Assembly (NCBI RefSeq): GCF_016592155.1
Contig: NZ_AP024237.1
Coordinates: 4,893,189-4,957,188, forward strand
DNA length: 64,000 bases
Source of the DNA: Mycobacterium heckeshornense
GTDB taxonomy: Bacteria > Actinomycetota > Actinomycetes > Mycobacteriales > Mycobacteriaceae
Direction: 5' to 3'
Part shown: in pieces, positions 28,355-39,104 of the stretch
How the letters are laid out: every line of letters begins with the position of its first letter
Position numbering within the stretch: position 1 is the first letter of the stretch
Notes under the pieces: generated by a model
What the model was told of the DNA's origin: nothing
Database searches by the model: none
Seen by the model: the letters and a program-made list of their open reading frames with translations, nothing else
Made by a program: the position numbers and the translations under genes

Positions 28355-29458
28355 ATGAGTGAGCACAAGCCGCCGCAGGCGCCGGGGGCGCAGCCAGAGA
28401 TCCGAGTCGCCATTGTCGGCGTCGGTAACTGCGCGTCCTCGCTGGTCCAGGGCGTTCAGTATTACCAGGACGCTGACGAGAACTCCTCGGTGCCCGGCTT
28501 GATGCACGTGCGGTTCGGGCCCTACCACGTCCGCGACGTCAAGTTCGTCGCCGCGTTCGACGTCGACGCCAAGAAGGTCGGGTTCGACCTGTCGGAGGCG
28601 ATCTTCGCGTCGGAGAACAATACCATCAAGATCGCCGACGTCCCGCCCACCGACGTGGTCGTGCAGCGCGGACCGACGCTCGACGGCATCGGCAAGTACT
28701 ACGCCGACACCATCGAGCTTTCCGACGCCGACGCGGTCGATGTGGCCAAGGTGCTGCGCGACGCCGAGGTCGATGTGCTGGTGTCCTACCTGCCGGTGGG
28801 CTCGGAGCAGGCCGACAAGTTCTACGCTCAGTGCGCGATCGACGCCGGCGCGGCGTTCGTCAACGCGCTGCCGGTGTTCATCGCGTCCGATCCGGTGTGG
28901 GCGGCCAAGTTCGCCGACGCCGGGGTGCCGATCATCGGCGACGACATCAAAAGCCAGGTCGGCGCCACGATCACGCATCGGGTGCTGGCCAAGCTGTTCG
29001 AGGACCGCGGTGTGCAGCTGGACCGCACCATGCAGCTCAACGTCGGCGGCAACATGGACTTCCTCAACATGCTCGAGCGCGAGCGGCTGGAGTCGAAGAA
29101 GATCTCCAAAACCCGGGCGGTCACGAGCAACCTGCAACGCGAGTTCAAAACCAAGGACGTGCACATCGGCCCGTCCGACCACGTCGGCTGGCTCGACGAC
29201 CGAAAGTGGGCCTATGTGCGGCTGGAAGGCCGCGCCTTCGGCGACGTACCGCTGAACCTGGAGTACAAGCTCGAGGTGTGGGACTCGCCGAACTCGGCCG
29301 GCGTCATCATCGACGCCATCCGGGCGGCCAAGATCGCCAAAGACCGCGGCATCGGCGGCCCGGTCGTCGCGGCGTCGGCCTATCTGATGAAAAGCCCGCC
29401 ACAGCAGCTGCCCGACGACATCGCGCGCGCCCGGCTCGAAGAGTTCATCAAGGCTTAA
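28355..29458 (+). CDS. ino1: Inositol-3-phosphate synthase
   Basis: A 367-residue enzyme, identical in length to M. tuberculosis Ino1. It turns glucose-6-phosphate into myo-inositol-3-phosphate with NAD+, the first step to phosphatidylinositol, PIMs and mycothiol. Seen: the Rossmann motif [16 protein letters not shown] near residue 20, [26 protein letters not shown] and [11 protein letters not shown], the last containing part of the active site. The ATG follows AAGGAGAACG. Confidence 0.97.
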   Translation: MSEHKPPQAPGAQPEIRVAIVGVGNCASSLVQGVQYYQDADENSSVPGLMHVRFGPYHVRDVKFVAAFDVDAKKVGFDLSEAIFASENNTIKIADVPPTDVVVQRGPTLDGIGKYYADTIELSDADAVDVAKVLRDAEVDVLVSYLPVGSEQADKFYAQCAIDAGAAFVNALPVFIASDPVWAAKFADAGVPIIGDDIKSQVGATITHRVLAKLFEDRGVQLDRTMQLNVGGNMDFLNMLERERLESKKISKTRAVTSNLQREFKTKDVHIGPSDHVGWLDDRKWAYVRLEGRAFGDVPLNLEYKLEVWDSPNSAGVIIDAIRAAKIAKDRGIGGPVVAASAYLMKSPPQQLPDDIARARLEEFIKA

Positions 29459-29549
29459 CGCTCGCGAGAGTGCCACTATCGCCGGCCCTACCTTGGGAAA
29501 CCCGTCGCCAGTTGCATTTTCGCGGAAGTCTATCGCTAGCCTTGACCCG

Positions 29550-30449
29550 GTGACTGACATCTCCGACGACGAATTAGCTGGGCTATCCGAGTTCGCGCTG
29601 CTGCCCGAGAACGCCGAGCAGGCCGGGGTAACCGGGGCGTTGCCCAGCGTGGAGCGCGTCGACGCCGGCGCGATCAGTGCGCTGCGCTGGGGCGACCGTC
29701 CGCCGCGGGTGGTGTTCCTGCACGGCGGGGGGCAAAACGCGCATACCTGGGACACCGTCATCGTCGGTTTGGGCGAGCCGGCGCTGGCGGTGGACCTTCC
29801 CGGCCACGGCCATTCGGCCTGGCGTGACGACGGCGACTACTCGCCGCGGCGCAACGCCGAGGCGCTGATACCGGTACTGCGGGAGCTGGCTTCGGGCGCC
29901 GAGCTGGTGGTGGGCATGTCGTTGGGTGGGTTGACCGCGATAGCGGTGGGCGCCGCGGCACCCGAGTTGGTGCGCGAACTGGTGCTGGTCGACGTCACCC
30001 CGTCGTCGTTGCAGCGACACGCCGAGCTCACCGACGAACAGCGCGGCACGGTGGCGTTGATGCACGGCGAGCGGGTATTCCCCGACTTTGCGGCCATGCT
30101 GCAGCAGGCAGTCGCCGCCGCACCGCACCGCGACGTGAAATCGTTGCGGCGGGGCGTGTTTCACAATTCGCGCCGGCTCGACGACGGACGCTGGACGTGG
30201 CGCTACGACGCGATGCGCACCGCACCCGATTTCGCCGGCCTGTGGGACGACGTGCAATCCCTCGCCGCGCCCGTCACGCTGGTCCGCGGCGGCATGTCAG
30301 GTTTCGTCGGAGACGACGACATCGTCGAATTACGCCGGCGCGCAAAGTGTTTCCGTGGTGTCCACGTGGTCAACGACTCCGGGCATTCGGTGCAAAGCGA
30401 TCAGCCCCGGACCCTGGTCGGCATCCTGCGGACAGTGCTCGACCGCTAA
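29550..30449 (+). CDS. Alpha/beta-hydrolase fold esterase (Rv0045c-like)
   Basis: A 299-residue hydrolase with HGGGQNAHTWD (oxyanion region), the nucleophile elbow VVGMSLGG, an acid expected near the C-terminal third and the histidine in VNDSGHSVQ. The M. tuberculosis homologue Rv0045c is a structurally known esterase. The GTG at 29550 gives the conserved N-terminus MTDISDDELAG. It is 91 bases after ino1 and ten bases before the F420-type oxidoreductase, so it belongs to the same transcription direction and perhaps the same operon. The natural ester is unknown. Confidence 0.9.
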   Translation: MTDISDDELAGLSEFALLPENAEQAGVTGALPSVERVDAGAISALRWGDRPPRVVFLHGGGQNAHTWDTVIVGLGEPALAVDLPGHGHSAWRDDGDYSPRRNAEALIPVLRELASGAELVVGMSLGGLTAIAVGAAAPELVRELVLVDVTPSSLQRHAELTDEQRGTVALMHGERVFPDFAAMLQQAVAAAPHRDVKSLRRGVFHNSRRLDDGRWTWRYDAMRTAPDFAGLWDDVQSLAAPVTLVRGGMSGFVGDDDIVELRRRAKCFRGVHVVNDSGHSVQSDQPRTLVGILRTVLDR

Positions 30450-30459
30450 CGTGGTGGCC

Positions 30460-31257
30460 ATGACGCAGCCCGTACGCATCGGTGTGCAGTTGCAGCCGCA
30501 GCACGCCTCCCAATACCGCATCATCCGCGACGCGGTCCGCCGTTGTGAAGACATCGGTGTCGACGCGGTGTTCAACTGGGACCACTTCTTCCCGCTCTAC
30601 GGTGACCCCGATGGCGCTCACTTCGAATGCTGGACGATGCTGGGCGCCTGGGCTGAGCAGACGTCACGCATCCAGATCGGCGCGCTGGTGACCTGCAACT
30701 CCTACCGGAATCCGGACCTGCTCGCCGACATGGCCCGCACCGTCGACCACATCAGCGGCGGCCGGCTGATTCTCGGCATTGGATCTGGCTGGAAAAAGAA
30801 GGACTACGACGAATACGGCTACGAATTCGGCACGGCCGCCAGCCGGCTCGACGACCTGGCCGCCGCATTGCCGCGCATCAAATCGCGTCTGGCCCGTTTG
30901 AATCCGGCGCCTACGCACCACATTCCGATCCTCATCGGCGGGCAGGGCGAGAAAAAGACGTTGCGGCTCGTCGCCCAGTACGCCGACATGTGGCACAGCT
31001 TCGCCACCCGCGACACCTACCCGGCCAAGGCGGCGGTGCTGGCCGATCACTGCGCGGCGGTCGGGCGCAACCCCGAGACCATCGAACACTCCGCCGCGGT
31101 CGGCGGCGAAACCGGGGCGCGCGGCGACGACGCGCTGATCGCCGAGGCCGAGGATCTCACCCGGTTGGGTGTGACATTGCTGACGGTCGGCTCCTCCGGT
31201 CCCGACTACGACTTGAGCGCCGCCGAGGCGTTGTGCCGGTGGCGCGACAGCCGGTAG
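30460..31257 (+). CDS. LLM-class F420-dependent oxidoreductase (Rv0044c-like)
   Basis: A 265-residue luciferase-like TIM-barrel protein: [15 protein letters not shown] at the start, [12 protein letters not shown], the [25 protein letters not shown] segment typical of F420-dependent oxidoreductases, [17 protein letters not shown] and [19 protein letters not shown]. It should transfer hydride between coenzyme F420 (or FMN) and an unknown substrate. The ATG at 30460 was chosen; a GTG at 30451 is possible. M. tuberculosis Rv0044c is the same size and occupies the same place between Rv0045c and Rv0043c homologues. Confidence 0.9.
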   Translation: MTQPVRIGVQLQPQHASQYRIIRDAVRRCEDIGVDAVFNWDHFFPLYGDPDGAHFECWTMLGAWAEQTSRIQIGALVTCNSYRNPDLLADMARTVDHISGGRLILGIGSGWKKKDYDEYGYEFGTAASRLDDLAAALPRIKSRLARLNPAPTHHIPILIGGQGEKKTLRLVAQYADMWHSFATRDTYPAKAAVLADHCAAVGRNPETIEHSAAVGGETGARGDDALIAEAEDLTRLGVTLLTVGSSGPDYDLSAAEALCRWRDSR

Positions 31258-31343
31258 GGCCCGGTCGGGCAAAAAGGACCGCATCGGTGTGGCGCGTGAG
31301 AAGCTTTACAGCGCGTATCTGCAGAGCAAGCCAGGAGCCACCG

Positions 31344-32039
31344 ATGCCCAAGAAGTACGGGGTCAAAGAGAAGGACCTGGTCGTCTCCCACATCCTGAAC
31401 CTGGTGCTGACCGGCAAGCTGCGCACCGGCGACCGCGTCGACCGCAACGAGATCGCCAAGCAACTCGGGATCAGCCGCGTCCCCATCCAGGAGGCGCTGG
31501 TGCAGCTCGAACACGACGGCATCCTGTCCACCCGCTATCACCGCGGCGCGTTTATCGAGCGTTTCGACGAGGACACCGTCGCCGAACATCACGAGCTCTA
31601 CGGGATGCTCAACGGCATGGCCTCCGCGCGCGCGGCGGCCAACCCGACGCCGCGGATCCTCGGGCAGCTCGACACCCTGCTGCGCGTGCTGCGCACTGCC
31701 GGGGAATCGCGCGCTTTCCTCGACGCCGCGGCGCAGTACCGGCGCACCGTCAATGACGAGTACGCCGGGCCGCGGTTACATGCCGCGATCCGCGCCACCC
31801 AAACCCTGATCCCGCGAATGTTCTGGGCGACCTATCAGAACGGCCGCGACGAACTCTTGCCCTTCTACGAAGAGGAGACCTCGGCCATCCATCGACGCGA
31901 CCCGGCCGCTGCGCGCGCCGCATGCATCGGCCGCGCCGACGTGATGGGCAAAGTCATGCTCGCCGAACTGGTTCGCCGCGGGGTGTTCGCCCCTCCCGGT
32001 TGGGTGGGTTCCGGGTCTGCGCACGCCGTCGCGCTGTGA
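31344..32039 (+). CDS. GntR-family (FadR subfamily) regulator (Rv0043c-like)
   Basis: A 231-residue regulator. The winged helix-turn-helix spans about residues 8-75 ([47 protein letters not shown]), followed by an all-helical FCD effector domain with the metal-binding type helix pattern. The ATG at 31344 follows CAGGAG. It is the last gene before the ABC transporter, which it may control; in M. tuberculosis the homologue is followed directly by the MarR gene. Confidence 0.92.
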   Translation: MPKKYGVKEKDLVVSHILNLVLTGKLRTGDRVDRNEIAKQLGISRVPIQEALVQLEHDGILSTRYHRGAFIERFDEDTVAEHHELYGMLNGMASARAAANPTPRILGQLDTLLRVLRTAGESRAFLDAAAQYRRTVNDEYAGPRLHAAIRATQTLIPRMFWATYQNGRDELLPFYEEETSAIHRRDPAAARAACIGRADVMGKVMLAELVRRGVFAPPGWVGSGSAHAVAL

Positions 32040-32090
32040 CCGCACCCACCGGTCGTGGCTGAACGGCCCACCAGCCGATACGTTGCGGTC

Positions 32091-33884
32091 ATGAGCGTCA
32101 ACCTTGGACGGCGTGCGGGGCGGGTGCTGGTGCTGACCGCCGCGCTGATGATGGTGGCCGGCCCCGGAATAGCCCCGCCCGTCGCAGCCGACACCAACCA
32201 GTGCGCCCCAACCGGCGCCGACAACGCGATCGCGTTGCCGCGCAAGCTGGCCAGCGCCCGCCGTCCGCACGAGGACAAGTACACGACCCCCACCGTCGAG
32301 CCGCTGTCAGCGGTAAACATCGGCGCGCTGGGGCTGATCACCCCCGGAACCCTGACGGTCGGCACACTGTCGCAGGCCCCGCCGACAAGCTGCATCAACG
32401 CCCAGGGCCGCTACAGCGGCTTCGACAACGAGCTGCTGCGGGCCATCGCGGCAAAGCTGGGTTTGAAGGTGACCTTCGCCGGCACTGACTTCTCCGGACT
32501 GCTCGCCCAGGTGGCGTCCCACCGGTTCGATGTCGGTTCGGCGTCGATCACCGCCACCGACGCCCGGCGGCGCACCGTCGCCTTCACCAATGGCTATGAC
32601 TTCGGCTACTTTTCGCTGGTCGTTCCGTCCGGCTCACCGATCGCCGGATTCGACGACCTCACCGGTCGGCAACGCATCGGGGTCGTTCAGGGCACGGTCG
32701 AGGATGCCTACGTCGTGGAAACTTTGCACCTGCAGCCGGTGAAGTTCCCCGACTTCAACACCGTGTACGCCAGCCTCAAAACGCGTCAGATCGACGCCTG
32801 GGTGGCACCGGCCCTGGAGGCGCTCGACGCGGTGCGCCCGGGCGACCCGGCGGTGACCGTCGCCCATACCTTCAGCCTCGGCAACTACGTGGCCTACGCG
32901 GTGGCCAAGGACAACCGCCCGCTGCTCGCCGCCCTGAACTCTGGATTGGACGCCGTCATCGCCGACGGCACCTGGTCGCGGCTCTACGCCGACTGGGTGC
33001 CCAGGCCACTGCCGCCGGGCTGGAAACCCGGCTCCAAGGCGGCGCCGCAACCACACTTGCCGCCCTTCGCCGTGATCGCCGCACGCCATCACCGGACCGT
33101 CGACGAGCCGGTCGCGGCGAAATCCACACTGGCCCAGCTTCGCGACTCGTTCTTCGACTGGAGCCTCTACAAGCAGGCCATCCCGGCGCTGTTGGCGACG
33201 GGGCTGCCGAACACGCTGCTCCTGACTTTCAGCGCCAGCCTGATCGGGCTGGTGGTCGGCATGCTGCTGGCGATCGCCGGGATCTCGCACGTGCGCTGGC
33301 TGCGCTGGCCGGCGCGGGTGTACACCGACATTTTCCGCGGCCTGCCCGAGGTGGTGATCATCCTGCTGATCGGGCTGGGCGTGGGGCCGCTGGTGGGCGG
33401 GCTGACCAACAGCAATCCCTATCCGCTGGGGATCGCCGCGCTCGGGCTGACGGCGGCGGCCTACGTGGGCGAGATTTTCCGTTCCGGCATCCAAAGCGTC
33501 GACCCCGGCCAGCTCGAGGCGTCGCGGGCGCTGGGGTTCAGCTATCCGGCGGCGATGCGGCTGGTGGTGGTGCCGCAGGGCATCCGGCGGGTGCTGCCCG
33601 CGCTGGTCAACCAGTTCATCGCGTTGCTGAAGGCTTCCGCGCTGGTATATTTCCTGGGCTTGGTCGCCGGGCAGCGCGAACTGTTCCAGGTCGGCCGCGA
33701 CCTCAACGCCCAGACCGGCAGCCTTTCGCCGCTGGTGGCCGCCGGCATTTTCTACCTGGCGCTGACCATCCCGCTAACGCATCTGGTGAACTTCATCGAC
33801 GCTCGGCTGCGCCGCGGCCGGGTGGTTGCCGAGCCGCAGGACCCGCTGGACCCCAGCTCCATCTCCGCCCAGGAGATGACGTGA
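32091..33884 (+). CDS. Amino-acid ABC transporter: fused substrate-binding protein and permease
   Basis: A 597-residue protein joining two parts. After a signal peptide (hydrophobic core VLVLTAALMMVAGPG, likely cleaved near PVAAD) comes a periplasmic-type solute-binding domain of the polar-amino-acid family (about residues 80-315, containing LRAIAAKLGLKVTF and FDVGSASITATDARR). A linker leads to a membrane domain (about 355-585) with the permease signature EASRALGFSYPAAMRLVVVPQGIRR. Its stop overlaps the ATPase gene start as GTGA. The fused layout is like GlnP of lactic bacteria; the substrate is probably a polar amino acid such as glutamine, by homology. Confidence 0.9.
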   Translation: MSVNLGRRAGRVLVLTAALMMVAGPGIAPPVAADTNQCAPTGADNAIALPRKLASARRPHEDKYTTPTVEPLSAVNIGALGLITPGTLTVGTLSQAPPTSCINAQGRYSGFDNELLRAIAAKLGLKVTFAGTDFSGLLAQVASHRFDVGSASITATDARRRTVAFTNGYDFGYFSLVVPSGSPIAGFDDLTGRQRIGVVQGTVEDAYVVETLHLQPVKFPDFNTVYASLKTRQIDAWVAPALEALDAVRPGDPAVTVAHTFSLGNYVAYAVAKDNRPLLAALNSGLDAVIADGTWSRLYADWVPRPLPPGWKPGSKAAPQPHLPPFAVIAARHHRTVDEPVAAKSTLAQLRDSFFDWSLYKQAIPALLATGLPNTLLLTFSASLIGLVVGMLLAIAGISHVRWLRWPARVYTDIFRGLPEVVIILLIGLGVGPLVGGLTNSNPYPLGIAALGLTAAAYVGEIFRSGIQSVDPGQLEASRALGFSYPAAMRLVVVPQGIRRVLPALVNQFIALLKASALVYFLGLVAGQRELFQVGRDLNAQTGSLSPLVAAGIFYLALTIPLTHLVNFIDARLRRGRVVAEPQDPLDPSSISAQEMT

Positions 33885-34630
33885 CGGCACAGATCGCGCG
33901 TCGTGAGCCGGTTTCGTTGGCGGGCAAGGATATTCATCTGTCATTCGGCCCGAACGCGGTGCTGCGGGGGGTGGATATCGACGTACCGGCGGGCAGCACG
34001 GTGGCGGTGATTGGTCCGTCGGGTTCGGGCAAGTCCACGTTGCTGCGCACGCTCAACCGGTTGTATGAGCCGGACCGCGGCGACATCCTGCTCGACGGCC
34101 GGTCGGTGTTGGGTGACAACCCCGACCGGTTACGGCAGCGCATCGGCATGGTGTTCCAGCAGTTCAACCTGTTCCCGCATCGCAGTGTGCTCGACAACGT
34201 CGTGCTGGGCCCGCGCAAGCTGCGGCGGCTGCCGACCGACGTGGCCCGTGAGCTGGCGCTGGCACAGCTGGATCGGGTTGGCCTGAAGCACAAGGCGGAT
34301 GCGCGGCCGGGCACGTTGTCGGGCGGCCAGCAGCAGCGGGTGGCGATCGCGCGTGCGCTGGCCATGGCACCGCAGGTGATGTTCTTCGATGAGGCGACCT
34401 CGGCGCTGGACCCCGAAATGGTCAAGGGAGTGTTGGCGTTGATCGCCGATCTGGGCGCCGAGGGTATGACGATGGTTGTCGTTACCCATGAAATGGGCTT
34501 CGCCCGGTCGGCTTCGGACACCGTCGTATTCATGGATCGCGGCAAGGTCGTGGAATCCGGGCCGCCCGCGAAGGTTTTCGAGGCCGCCGAAACCGATCGG
34601 TTGCAGCGTTTCCTATCTCAAGTACTTTGA
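33881..34630 (+). CDS. Amino-acid ABC transporter ATP-binding protein (GlnQ-like)
   Basis: A 249-residue ATPase with Walker A IGPSGSGKSTLL, Q-loop FQQFNLFPHRSVLDN, signature LSGGQQQRVAIARALAMAP, Walker B VMFFDEATSALDP and switch His VVVTHEMGFA. It powers the fused binding protein-permease encoded immediately upstream; two copies of each would form the transporter. The GTG at 33881 overlaps the permease stop. Together with its partner it is an insertion between the Rv0043c-like and Rv0042c-like genes relative to M. tuberculosis, as I remember it. Confidence 0.95.
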   Translation: MTAQIARREPVSLAGKDIHLSFGPNAVLRGVDIDVPAGSTVAVIGPSGSGKSTLLRTLNRLYEPDRGDILLDGRSVLGDNPDRLRQRIGMVFQQFNLFPHRSVLDNVVLGPRKLRRLPTDVARELALAQLDRVGLKHKADARPGTLSGGQQQRVAIARALAMAPQVMFFDEATSALDPEMVKGVLALIADLGAEGMTMVVVTHEMGFARSASDTVVFMDRGKVVESGPPAKVFEAAETDRLQRFLSQVL

Positions 34631-34685
34631 CGATAAAAACGATTTTCCGGCCAGCGTAAAGCCTGTCAGGTTAGACTGGCGAATT

Positions 34686-35186
34686 ATGGCGGAACGGCAA
34701 GCCAGCGGCCCGGAACTGGCCGAGCTGGCCGAGGGTCTGCACCGCGCGCTGTCGAAACTCTTCGCCATTTTGCGTCGCGGGGACCCGAACATGTCCGCCA
34801 CCGGCGATTTGACGCTTGCACAATTGTCAATTCTGGTCACGCTGCTTGATCGTGGCCCGATCCGCATGACCGACCTCGCCGCGCATGAGCGGGTGCGCAC
34901 ACCCACCACCACGGTCGCGATCCGCCGGCTGGAAAAGCTCGGCTTGGTCAAACGCTCCCGCGACCCGTCCGACCTGCGCGCTGTGCTGGTCGACATCACA
35001 CCTCGCGGGTTGGCCGTTCACCGTGAGTCGCTGGCCAATCGACACGCTGCTCTGGCGGCGATGCTCAGCCAGCTTAGCGAGTCCGACCTGGACACCCTCA
35101 CCAAGGCGTTGGCCCCGCTGGAGCGGCTGGCCACCATCGAGCCGGTGGCTGCTGCGGGCGCGTCAGCTGCGCGCGAGCAGGCGTGA
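34686..35186 (+). CDS. MarR-family transcriptional regulator (Rv0042c-like)
   Basis: A 166-residue winged-helix regulator: an N-terminal helix, then LTLAQLSILVTLLDRGPIRMTDLAAHERVRTPTTTVAIRRLEKLGLVKR with the recognition helix, and DPSDLRAVLVDITPRG for the wing. Such proteins repress transport or stress genes and respond to phenolic ligands. It lies 55 bases after the ABC ATPase gene and may control it. The ATG at 34686 gives a normal N-terminus. Confidence 0.9.
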   Translation: MAERQASGPELAELAEGLHRALSKLFAILRRGDPNMSATGDLTLAQLSILVTLLDRGPIRMTDLAAHERVRTPTTTVAIRRLEKLGLVKRSRDPSDLRAVLVDITPRGLAVHRESLANRHAALAAMLSQLSESDLDTLTKALAPLERLATIEPVAAAGASAAREQA

Positions 35187-35321
35187 AACCGCGTATCTGC
35201 CAACAACATCAGCCGTTGTCCTCATCTAGCTGCGCTGTAATCATCTGCGGTCTTTAATCTTTCAGTCAGTGCGACGGGCTGTGGTGTGGCCGCGGCGCGG
35301 GGCCGGCTTAAGCTGGCTGAC

Positions 35322-35993
35322 ATGCCGACTGCACTTATCACCGGTGCCAGCAGGGGTATCGGTTCGGCGATTGCCGAAGCACTGGCCCAGACACATACCC
35401 TGTTGCTGGCCGGGCGGCCCTCGGAGCGACTGGACGCCGTTGCGGCGCGGCTGCAGGCCACCGCATGGCCGGTGGACCTCACCGACTCCGACGCGGTCGA
35501 GAACGCCGCCGCTTCGCTTTCGCTGAGTGAACTTGATGTCTTGGTGCACAACGCCGGAGTATCGATACCAAGCCATGTCGGCGACTCCAGCATCGACGAC
35601 TGGCGGGCCACGTTCGAGGTGAACCTCTTTGGGGCGGTGGCGCTGACCCTGGCGCTGCTGCCGGCGCTGCGGCGCGCGCACGGCCAGGTGGTGTTCGTCA
35701 ACTCCGGGTCGGGACGCAAAGTGTCGCCGGGAATGGCGTCATACTCCGCCAGCAAGTTTGCGCTGCGCGCGTTCGCCGACGCGCTGCGCGACGACGAAAC
35801 CGAGCTGCGGGTGACCACGGTGTATCCGGGTCGGGTCGACACCGACATGCAGCGCGAACTGGTCGCCTTCGAAGGCGGCGAATACACCCCGGCCAAGTTT
35901 CTGCGGCCCGAGACCGTTGCCCGGGTGGTCGCCAACGTCGTGCACACCCCACCGGACGGCCATGTCCATGAGGTTGTGATCCGGCAGCGCTAG
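35322..35993 (+). CDS. Short-chain dehydrogenase/reductase
   Basis: A 223-residue compact SDR: ALITGASRGIGSAIAEAL at the start, VHNAGVS, VVFVNSGSG (serine strand), and YSASKFALRAFADALRDDE with the active-site Tyr and Lys, then TTVYPGRVDTDMQ. It is likely a cytoplasmic NAD(P)-dependent reductase of a small carbonyl compound. It stands between the MarR gene and the convergent leuS, 19 bases from the leuS stop. The ATG at 35322 gives the normal family start. Confidence 0.9.
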   Translation: MPTALITGASRGIGSAIAEALAQTHTLLLAGRPSERLDAVAARLQATAWPVDLTDSDAVENAAASLSLSELDVLVHNAGVSIPSHVGDSSIDDWRATFEVNLFGAVALTLALLPALRRAHGQVVFVNSGSGRKVSPGMASYSASKFALRAFADALRDDETELRVTTVYPGRVDTDMQRELVAFEGGEYTPAKFLRPETVARVVANVVHTPPDGHVHEVVIRQR

Positions 35994-36012
35994 CGGCTGA
36001 GCGTGAGCCGCC

Positions 36013-38919
36013 TTAAACGACCAGGTTGACCAGCCGGCCCGGAACCACAATCACCTTGCTGGGCGTGGCACCGGCCAAGAACGCTTGGACCTTCTCGTCG
36101 GCCAGAGCCGCCGCTTGCACCGTCTCGGTGTCGGCGTCGGCGGCAACCACGACGTGGCCGCGCACCTTGCCGTTGACCTGCACCGGATACTCGACGGTGT
36201 CGTCGATCAGGTAGTTGGGGTCGGCCACCGGGAACGGCCCGTGCGCCAGCGATCCCGTGTGGCCCAGCCGTGACCACAGTTCCTCGGCCATGTGCGGGGC
36301 CAGCGGAGCAAGCATCAAAATCAACGGCTCCACGGCCGCCCGGGGCACCGAATCTCGGTGCTGCTTGGTCAGGTGGTTGGTGTATTCGATCAGCTTGGCC
36401 ACCGCGGTGTTATTACGCAGTGCGGCATAGTCTTCCGACACTCCGGCGATGGTGCGATGGAGCAGCCGAAGCGTGTCGTGGTCAAGCTCCGGGTGAGCGT
36501 CGGTGACCCGGGTTGCCCCGGTGTGCTCGTCGATCACCAGCCGCCACACCCGCTGCAGAAAGCGGTACGCGCCGACGACGTCTTTGGTGGCCCACGGACG
36601 CGACGCCTCCAACGGACCCATCGCCATCTCGTACACCCGCAGCGTGTCGGCGCCGTAGCTGTCGCAAATCTCGTCGGGCGACACCGAATTCTTCAGGCTC
36701 TTGCCGATTTTGCCGAATTCCTGGAAGACCTCGACGTCGCCGTCCGGTCCCGGATAGACAAATTTGCCGTCGCGTTCGATCACGTCGGCGGCCGGCACAT
36801 ATGATCCGCGGGCATCGGTGTAGGCGAAGGCCTGGATGTAGCCCTGGTTGACCAGGCGCCGGTACGGTTCGCGCGAGCTGACGTGCCCGAGATCGTAGAG
36901 CACCTTGTGCCAGAACCGGGCGTAGAGCAGGTGCAGCACCGCGTGCTCGACACCGCCGACGTACAGGTCGACGCCGCCAGGATCGTCCGGCCCGTGCTCG
37001 GCCGGTCGCGGGCCCATCCAGTAGACCTCGTTCTCTTTGGCGCAGAACCGTTCCGAGTTGTACGGATCGGTGTAGCGCAGCTCGTACCAGGAGCTGCCCG
37101 CCCACTGCGGCATCACGTTGGTGTCGCGGGTATACCGTTTTAGCCCGTCACCGAGATCCAGTTCGACGTGCACCCAATCGGTCGCCTTGGCCAGCGGTGG
37201 CGAGGGCTCGCTGCCGGCGTCGTCGGGGTCGAAGGAGACCGGCGAATAGTCAGGCATGTCAGGCAGCTCCACCGGCAGTGCTGCCTCGTCGAGCGCGCGT
37301 GGGCGCCCGTCGCTGTCGTAGACAATCGGAAACGGTTCACCCCAATAGCGCTGCCTGGCGAAAAGCCAGTCCCGCAGCTTGTATTCGACACGGGCCCGGC
37401 CGCGACCGTCGGCCTCCAAACGACGGGTCATCGTCTGCTTGGCGGTGGCCACATCCAGGCCGTTGAGGTAGTCGGAATTGACCAGTATCCCGTCGCCTGT
37501 GTGTGCGGCTTGTGAAATATCGCCACCGGCAATCACTTCCACGATGGGCAGGCCGAATTCGTGGGCGAATTCCCAGTCACGCTGGTCGTGGCCGGGAACC
37601 GCCATGATCGCGCCGGTGCCGTACCCGAGCAGGACGTAGTCGGCGATAAAGATAGGTATCGGCCTGCCGTTGGCCGGGTTAATTGCGTGGGTGCCGAGGA
37701 AAACACCGGTCTTCGCCTTGTTTTCCTGGCGTTCCAGGTCGGACTTCGCGGCGATGGATCGCCGGTATGCGGTGACGGCGTCGAGGGGGGTGGCACCGCC
37801 GAACGTCCACTGCGGGTCCACGCCTTCGGGCCAGCGGGGTGCGGCCAGGCGGTCGACCAGCTCATGCTCGGGGGCCAGCACCAGGTAGGTTGCGCCAAAC
37901 ATGGTGTCGGGGCGGGTGGTGAATACTTCGATGTCGACGGTTTCGCCGGCGGATGTGCGCGCTTCGAACAGTGCCGCCGCACCCGTGGAGCGTCCGATCC
38001 AATTGCGCTGCATGGTCTTGACCTTCTCCGGCCAGTCCAGCAGTTCGAGGTCGTCGAGCAGCCGATCGGCATAGGCGGTAATTCGCATCATCCACTGCCG
38101 CAACCGTTTTCGGAACACTGGGAAGTTTCCCCGGTCGCTTCTCCCGTCAGCGGTGACCTCCTCGTTGGCCAGCACGGTACCCAGCCCGGGACACCAGTTC
38201 ACCATCTCTTCCGAGCGGTAGACCAATCGGTAGCTGTCGATCACATCTGCTCGCTCACCGGCTGACAGCGTCGCCCAGTCGCGTCCGTCGTCGAGACTTC
38301 GGACACCGGAATCGAACTCAGCGACAAGTTCGGCGATCGGCCGGGCCTTGTTGGCGGTGGTGTCGAACCACGCGTTGTAGATCTGCAGGAATATCCACTG
38401 CGTCCACTTGTAGAACTCGACATCGGTGGTCGCGAAGCTGCGCCTGCTGTCGTGGCCGAAACCCAGCCGCCCCAGTTGGCGCCGGAAGTTCGCGATGTTG
38501 GCCTCGGTTCGGATTCTCGGGTGCGTACCGGTCTGCACCGCGTATTGCTCGGCCGGCAGACCGAAAGCGTCGAACCCCAACGCGTGCAAGACGTTACGTC
38601 CGATCATCCGGTGATAGCGGGCGTAGACGTCGGTGGCGATGTAGCCCAGCGGGTGACCGACATGCAGTCCCTCACCCGAGGGGTATGGGAACATGTCCTG
38701 GACGAACAGCTTGTCCTCGGGCACCGCCGAGCCGTCGCTGGGCGCCAACGACCCGACCGGATTGGGTACATGAAACGTGCCCATCCGTTCCCAATTGTCC
38801 TGCCAAGCCCGTTCGATGCGCCCCGCCAACTCCGCGGTGTAGCGGTACCGCGGAGCGTCGGAGTCCACGTCTGCGTCCGCGGTGCGGCGGCCAGCCGTGG
38901 CGGGCGGGGATTCGGTCAC
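36013..38919 (-). CDS. leuS: Leucyl-tRNA synthetase
   Basis: A 968-residue class I aminoacyl-tRNA synthetase that charges tRNA-Leu. The HIGH motif is HVGH in [16 protein letters not shown], the editing (CP1) domain includes [13 protein letters not shown] and [13 protein letters not shown], and the KMSKS-type loop is [14 protein letters not shown]. The length matches M. tuberculosis LeuS (969). The GTG at 38919 was chosen because the product begins TESPP as in M. tuberculosis; eight further codons are open upstream. It is on the leading strand. Confidence 0.98.
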   Translation of the reverse strand: MTESPPATAGRRTADADVDSDAPRYRYTAELAGRIERAWQDNWERMGTFHVPNPVGSLAPSDGSAVPEDKLFVQDMFPYPSGEGLHVGHPLGYIATDVYARYHRMIGRNVLHALGFDAFGLPAEQYAVQTGTHPRIRTEANIANFRRQLGRLGFGHDSRRSFATTDVEFYKWTQWIFLQIYNAWFDTTANKARPIAELVAEFDSGVRSLDDGRDWATLSAGERADVIDSYRLVYRSEEMVNWCPGLGTVLANEEVTADGRSDRGNFPVFRKRLRQWMMRITAYADRLLDDLELLDWPEKVKTMQRNWIGRSTGAAALFEARTSAGETVDIEVFTTRPDTMFGATYLVLAPEHELVDRLAAPRWPEGVDPQWTFGGATPLDAVTAYRRSIAAKSDLERQENKAKTGVFLGTHAINPANGRPIPIFIADYVLLGYGTGAIMAVPGHDQRDWEFAHEFGLPIVEVIAGGDISQAAHTGDGILVNSDYLNGLDVATAKQTMTRRLEADGRGRARVEYKLRDWLFARQRYWGEPFPIVYDSDGRPRALDEAALPVELPDMPDYSPVSFDPDDAGSEPSPPLAKATDWVHVELDLGDGLKRYTRDTNVMPQWAGSSWYELRYTDPYNSERFCAKENEVYWMGPRPAEHGPDDPGGVDLYVGGVEHAVLHLLYARFWHKVLYDLGHVSSREPYRRLVNQGYIQAFAYTDARGSYVPAADVIERDGKFVYPGPDGDVEVFQEFGKIGKSLKNSVSPDEICDSYGADTLRVYEMAMGPLEASRPWATKDVVGAYRFLQRVWRLVIDEHTGATRVTDAHPELDHDTLRLLHRTIAGVSEDYAALRNNTAVAKLIEYTNHLTKQHRDSVPRAAVEPLILMLAPLAPHMAEELWSRLGHTGSLAHGPFPVADPNYLIDDTVEYPVQVNGKVRGHVVVAADADTETVQAAALADEKVQAFLAGATPSKVIVVPGRLVNLVV

Positions 38920-39104
38920 GTCAACAGGGTATAAGGGCGCCACTGGGTGGGCTTTAGGCCACAGGTTGGTTTCGGTTGCGTCGCGGACCGATCAGAGCTT
39001 GGTTCCAGGTCGGTTCCAGACCTTTTCGACGGCGCTGCACGCTGGTTACAGTCGGCCCCTGACGACCACTGTGTGTGCCCGAGAGTTCGAAAGGATCGGC
39101 CCAG

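Noticed and set aside
28283..29761. 492-codon open frame opposite ino1
   Set aside because: It mirrors the high-GC third-position bias of ino1, shows no family motif and lies antisense to a certain gene.
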